64,000 bases of DNA from Phycisphaerales bacterium. GTDB taxonomy: Bacteria; Planctomycetota; Phycisphaerae; Phycisphaerales; UBA1924. Every line of letters begins with the position of its first letter. Within the stretch, counting starts at the first letter, position 1. Position numbers and translations under genes: made by a program. Of the stretch, positions 61,936 to 64,000 are shown piece by piece. The notes under the pieces are model-generated. The model saw only the letters and a list, made by a program, of their open reading frames with translations, had not been told where the DNA came from and did not search any database. Location: positions 1-64,000 of the forward strand of contig JAJDDI010000092.1 in the NCBI GenBank assembly GCA_029260375.1, given 5' to 3'.

Positions 61936-64000
61936 TTACGGGCAACCGGCGGCGAACGCGGTGAGGAACGCGGAGATGTCGGAGAAGTCCCACTGACCTG
62001 AGGGTGGCGCGAGATCGGCTTCTGGGGCTGAGGCGGCGAACGCGGTGAGAAACGCCGCGACGTCGGAGAAGTCGAGCTGGCCTAGCGGCTCGGCCAGGTC
62101 TGCGGGGCAGTCGGGCGCCGCAGGGTCCATCCGGAAGACGGAGTAGTCGCGGCGGTTGAGGATCTGTGTCTGGACCTGGCTGAGCAGGTAGATGTCGGAA
62201 CCGGGACCGGCGGCGACAGCGCGGGCAAAGTCCGAGCCGGAGCCGGAGTCCACGCGGGTGGAGCTGACGAACTCGCCCTGGGCGTTATGGACAACGAGGG
62301 CGATGTCGGTGCCGAGCTGGTCGATGGTGGCGATCGCGCCGCCGGGGAGCAGAGCGACGTGCCCGGCGGCGTTGCTAGATGAGAAGGCAGCGTCAGCGGG
62401 AGAGGACCAGAGAACCGCACCAGACGGAGAGATCGCTACGAGCTGGACTGTTGTGAGGCCGGCGCTGACACTGGCGATGAGAGTGCCGTCGGTGCGTTCG
62501 AGGATTTCGACGTGGCTGCCAGCGGGGGCGATGGGGATATCCCAGAGCATGGCGCCATCCGCGGCGTACTTGATGACTCTGGCGTCGCCTCCGGGGGCCC
62601 CCACCCCTTTGTAGCCGACATAAACCGCGCCGAGGGCGTCGGAAAGGACCGAGTAACCGATGGTCTGGTTGAAGAACATGTCGTCGGAGGCGTCGTGGCG
62701 AACAGACCAGAGCACGGTTCCGTCGGGCGATATCTTGGAGGTGAGCATCTCGTCGCCGAACTCGTCGTTGTCGACGACCTGGCCCGTGGAGATGACATTT
62801 CCGTCGGGGTCGAAGGCGACGTCCTCGGCCTGCCCGTTTACGCCGGACACGCCCGGGAGCTGGACGGCGAAGAGTTGGGTCCCAGCGCTGTCGTAGAGCA
62901 CGACGCTGTGGTGGACAGTTTCGAAGGTGATGTCTCGGGCCCAGCCGCCGACCGCGACAGCGCCGGTGCTGGAGACCGACATGCCTCGTGGATACTGCGA
63001 GGCCTGGGGGTTGCCGCCGTCGTATCGCTGGACCCAGAGCTCGTTGCCGCTGGGGTCGAGCTTGATGGTGGCCCACTGGGTGCTGAAACTCGGACCCGAG
63101 GACTGGCCGGTGATGATGATGTTGTCGCTGGGGTCGATCTTGAGTTCGTAGACGACGTCGTAGTGGTCGCCGTCTCCGTTGTAGACATACTCCCACAGCA
63201 GGGTCCCCGCAGCGTCGAGTTTAATGATCTGGATGTCGTTCTCGTTGGCGGTGAAGTAGGTGGAGCCCGCGACGACGACGCTTCCGGTGGAGTCGATGGC
63301 GATGTGGGTCGGGATGTCCTCGTTGAAGAGGTTGTCGTACTGGGCGTACCAGGCGATCTCGTAGGGGAGCGGCTCGATCGGTGTACCGGAAATGTTGCGT
63401 GCGACGACAAGCTGATTCCCGCCCGCGGATGCGATCTCGGGCTTGCCGTCCGCATCGAGGTCAGCAAGAGCGATGCTCCCGGGGCTCACGGTGGCGGGGA
63501 AGGCGACGAAGGCGTCGAACGTGCCATCGCCGTGCCCGCGGAGGACGGCGAAGCTGGAGTCGGCCTCGCAGCTGACGACGATGTCACTGAACCCGTCGAC
63601 GTCGATGTCGGCGATGGCGACGCTTCCCGGGCGCCCCTGGACGAGCTGGGTGAAGGCGGGCTCGAAGCCGCCGTCGCCATCGGCGAGGACGATGGAGATG
63701 GTGTTGCTGATCGGGCTGAGGGGGCCCCAGTTTGTTGCGACGATATCGACGGCTCCGTCGGCGTTGAGATCGCTCAGAGCGATGCCGGTCGGGCGTTGGC
63801 CGACGGGGACTGTCTGGGTCGTGGTGAACGCGCCGGTGCCGTCGTTGTAGACGATTGTGACGGTCGAGCTGTCCTCGTTGCCGACGACGATATCCTGGTC
63901 GCCGTCGCTGTCCATGTCGGCGGCCTCGATGGTGTAGGGATCGGCGCCACAGCTGAAGAGCCCGACGGAGGTGAAGCCGAGGCCGTTGATGTTGCGGTAG
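61936..64000 (-). CDS. Large secreted beta-propeller protein, 5' end beyond window
   Basis: At least 688 residues, partial: the frame stays open upstream of ATG 63915 to the window end (reading GLGFTSVGLFSCGADPYTIE), so the start lies beyond 64000. First part: FG-GAP/VCBS repeats (DMDSDGDQDIVVGNEDSSTV; LSDLNADGAVDIVATNW; ADIDVDGFSDIVV; LADLDADGKPEIAS), which form an integrin-like propeller binding calcium. Middle: SBBP/kelch-like repeats (DNIIITGQSSGPSFS; SSTGAVAVGGWARDI; PDGNVISTGQVVDND). C-terminus: Phycisphaerae tail DFSDVAAFLTAF and DFSDISAFLTAF ending CP. A surface or secreted protein. Confidence 0.9.
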   Translation of the reverse strand, partial: YRNINGLGFTSVGLFSCGADPYTIEAADMDSDGDQDIVVGNEDSSTVTIVYNDGTGAFTTTQTVPVGQRPTGIALSDLNADGAVDIVATNWGPLSPISNTISIVLADGDGGFEPAFTQLVQGRPGSVAIADIDVDGFSDIVVSCEADSSFAVLRGHGDGTFDAFVAFPATVSPGSIALADLDADGKPEIASAGGNQLVVARNISGTPIEPLPYEIAWYAQYDNLFNEDIPTHIAIDSTGSVVVAGSTYFTANENDIQIIKLDAAGTLLWEYVYNGDGDHYDVVYELKIDPSDNIIITGQSSGPSFSTQWATIKLDPSGNELWVQRYDGGNPQASQYPRGMSVSSTGAVAVGGWARDITFETVHHSVVLYDSAGTQLFAVQLPGVSGVNGQAEDVAFDPDGNVISTGQVVDNDEFGDEMLTSKISPDGTVLWSVRHDASDDMFFNQTIGYSVLSDALGAVYVGYKGVGAPGGDARVIKYAADGAMLWDIPIAPAGSHVEILERTDGTLIASVSAGLTTVQLVAISPSGAVLWSSPADAAFSSSNAAGHVALLPGGAIATIDQLGTDIALVVHNAQGEFVSSTRVDSGSGSDFARAVAAGPGSDIYLLSQVQTQILNRRDYSVFRMDPAAPDCPADLAEPLGQLDFSDVAAFLTAFAASAPEADLAPPSGQWDFSDISAFLTAFAAGCP

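Noticed and set aside
61646-61993. A 115-residue minus-strand frame next to the IS relic
   Set aside because: Pure Arg/Pro/Ala text, overlaps the end of the beta-propeller gene, with no family or ribosome site.

Overview
The window is high-GC bacterial chromosomal DNA and most likely comes from the Phycisphaerae (Planctomycetota). Three large secreted proteins (two M64-type peptidases and a beta-propeller protein) end in the paired 'DFSDVxxFLxxF ... CG/CP' tail that is typical of that class. There is also a zinc-ribbon protein of the CxxCxYxL...CPECG type, a Ser/Thr kinase with a DMG motif, and several palindromic-repeat families of the kind seen in planctomycetes. This assignment is an inference from protein style, because no rRNA gene is present.

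Layout. 0-17.4 kb: DUF58 protein, 3D-domain protein, TauE/SafE exporter, HtpX protease, a low-GC orphan, plsC-cmk, a TIM-barrel protein, gcvH with an ABC exporter pair, a secreted ClpP/NfeD-class protease, an ArsR-SRPBCC fusion, a TPR protein and two tandem secreted M64 peptidases. 17.4-27.7 kb: uvrB, a small membrane protein and uvrA, then a low-GC GIY-YIG gene and a HIT gene bounded by palindromic repeats, a MacB-like permease, and infC with a probable AUC start. 28-34 kb: membrane-tailed Ser/Thr kinase, APC transporter-USP fusion and a UvrD-type helicase. 34-45.7 kb: a minus-strand run of folE2, PBP2, rodA, rsmG, a DinG-type helicase, a phosphohexomutase, a membrane P-loop NTPase and a zinc-ribbon protein. 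45.8-51.5 kb: two polytopic membrane proteins, truB, an ArnT-like glycosyltransferase, a PAP2 phosphatase and tRNA-Ser(GGA) with a terminator.

52.1-60.5 kb is an envelope/stress island. It holds a PA2169-type four-helix protein, two tiny acidic lipoproteins (one entericidin-like), a DUF1328 peptide, an OmpR/histidine-kinase pair, an orphan protein with an ethylene-receptor-type membrane domain plus a PAS-like domain, a PRC-barrel protein, and DUF883- and holin-X-like proteins. It is followed by a decayed IS3-family element and a large beta-propeller protein that runs off the window.

The most notable points are the ethylene-receptor-like sensor beside a two-component system, the inverted-repeat elements (one of which supplies the rsmG stop codon), in-frame repeat insertions inside uvrA, uvrB and the DinG-type helicase, a His-for-Cys change in the UvrA zinc finger, and the AUC start of infC.
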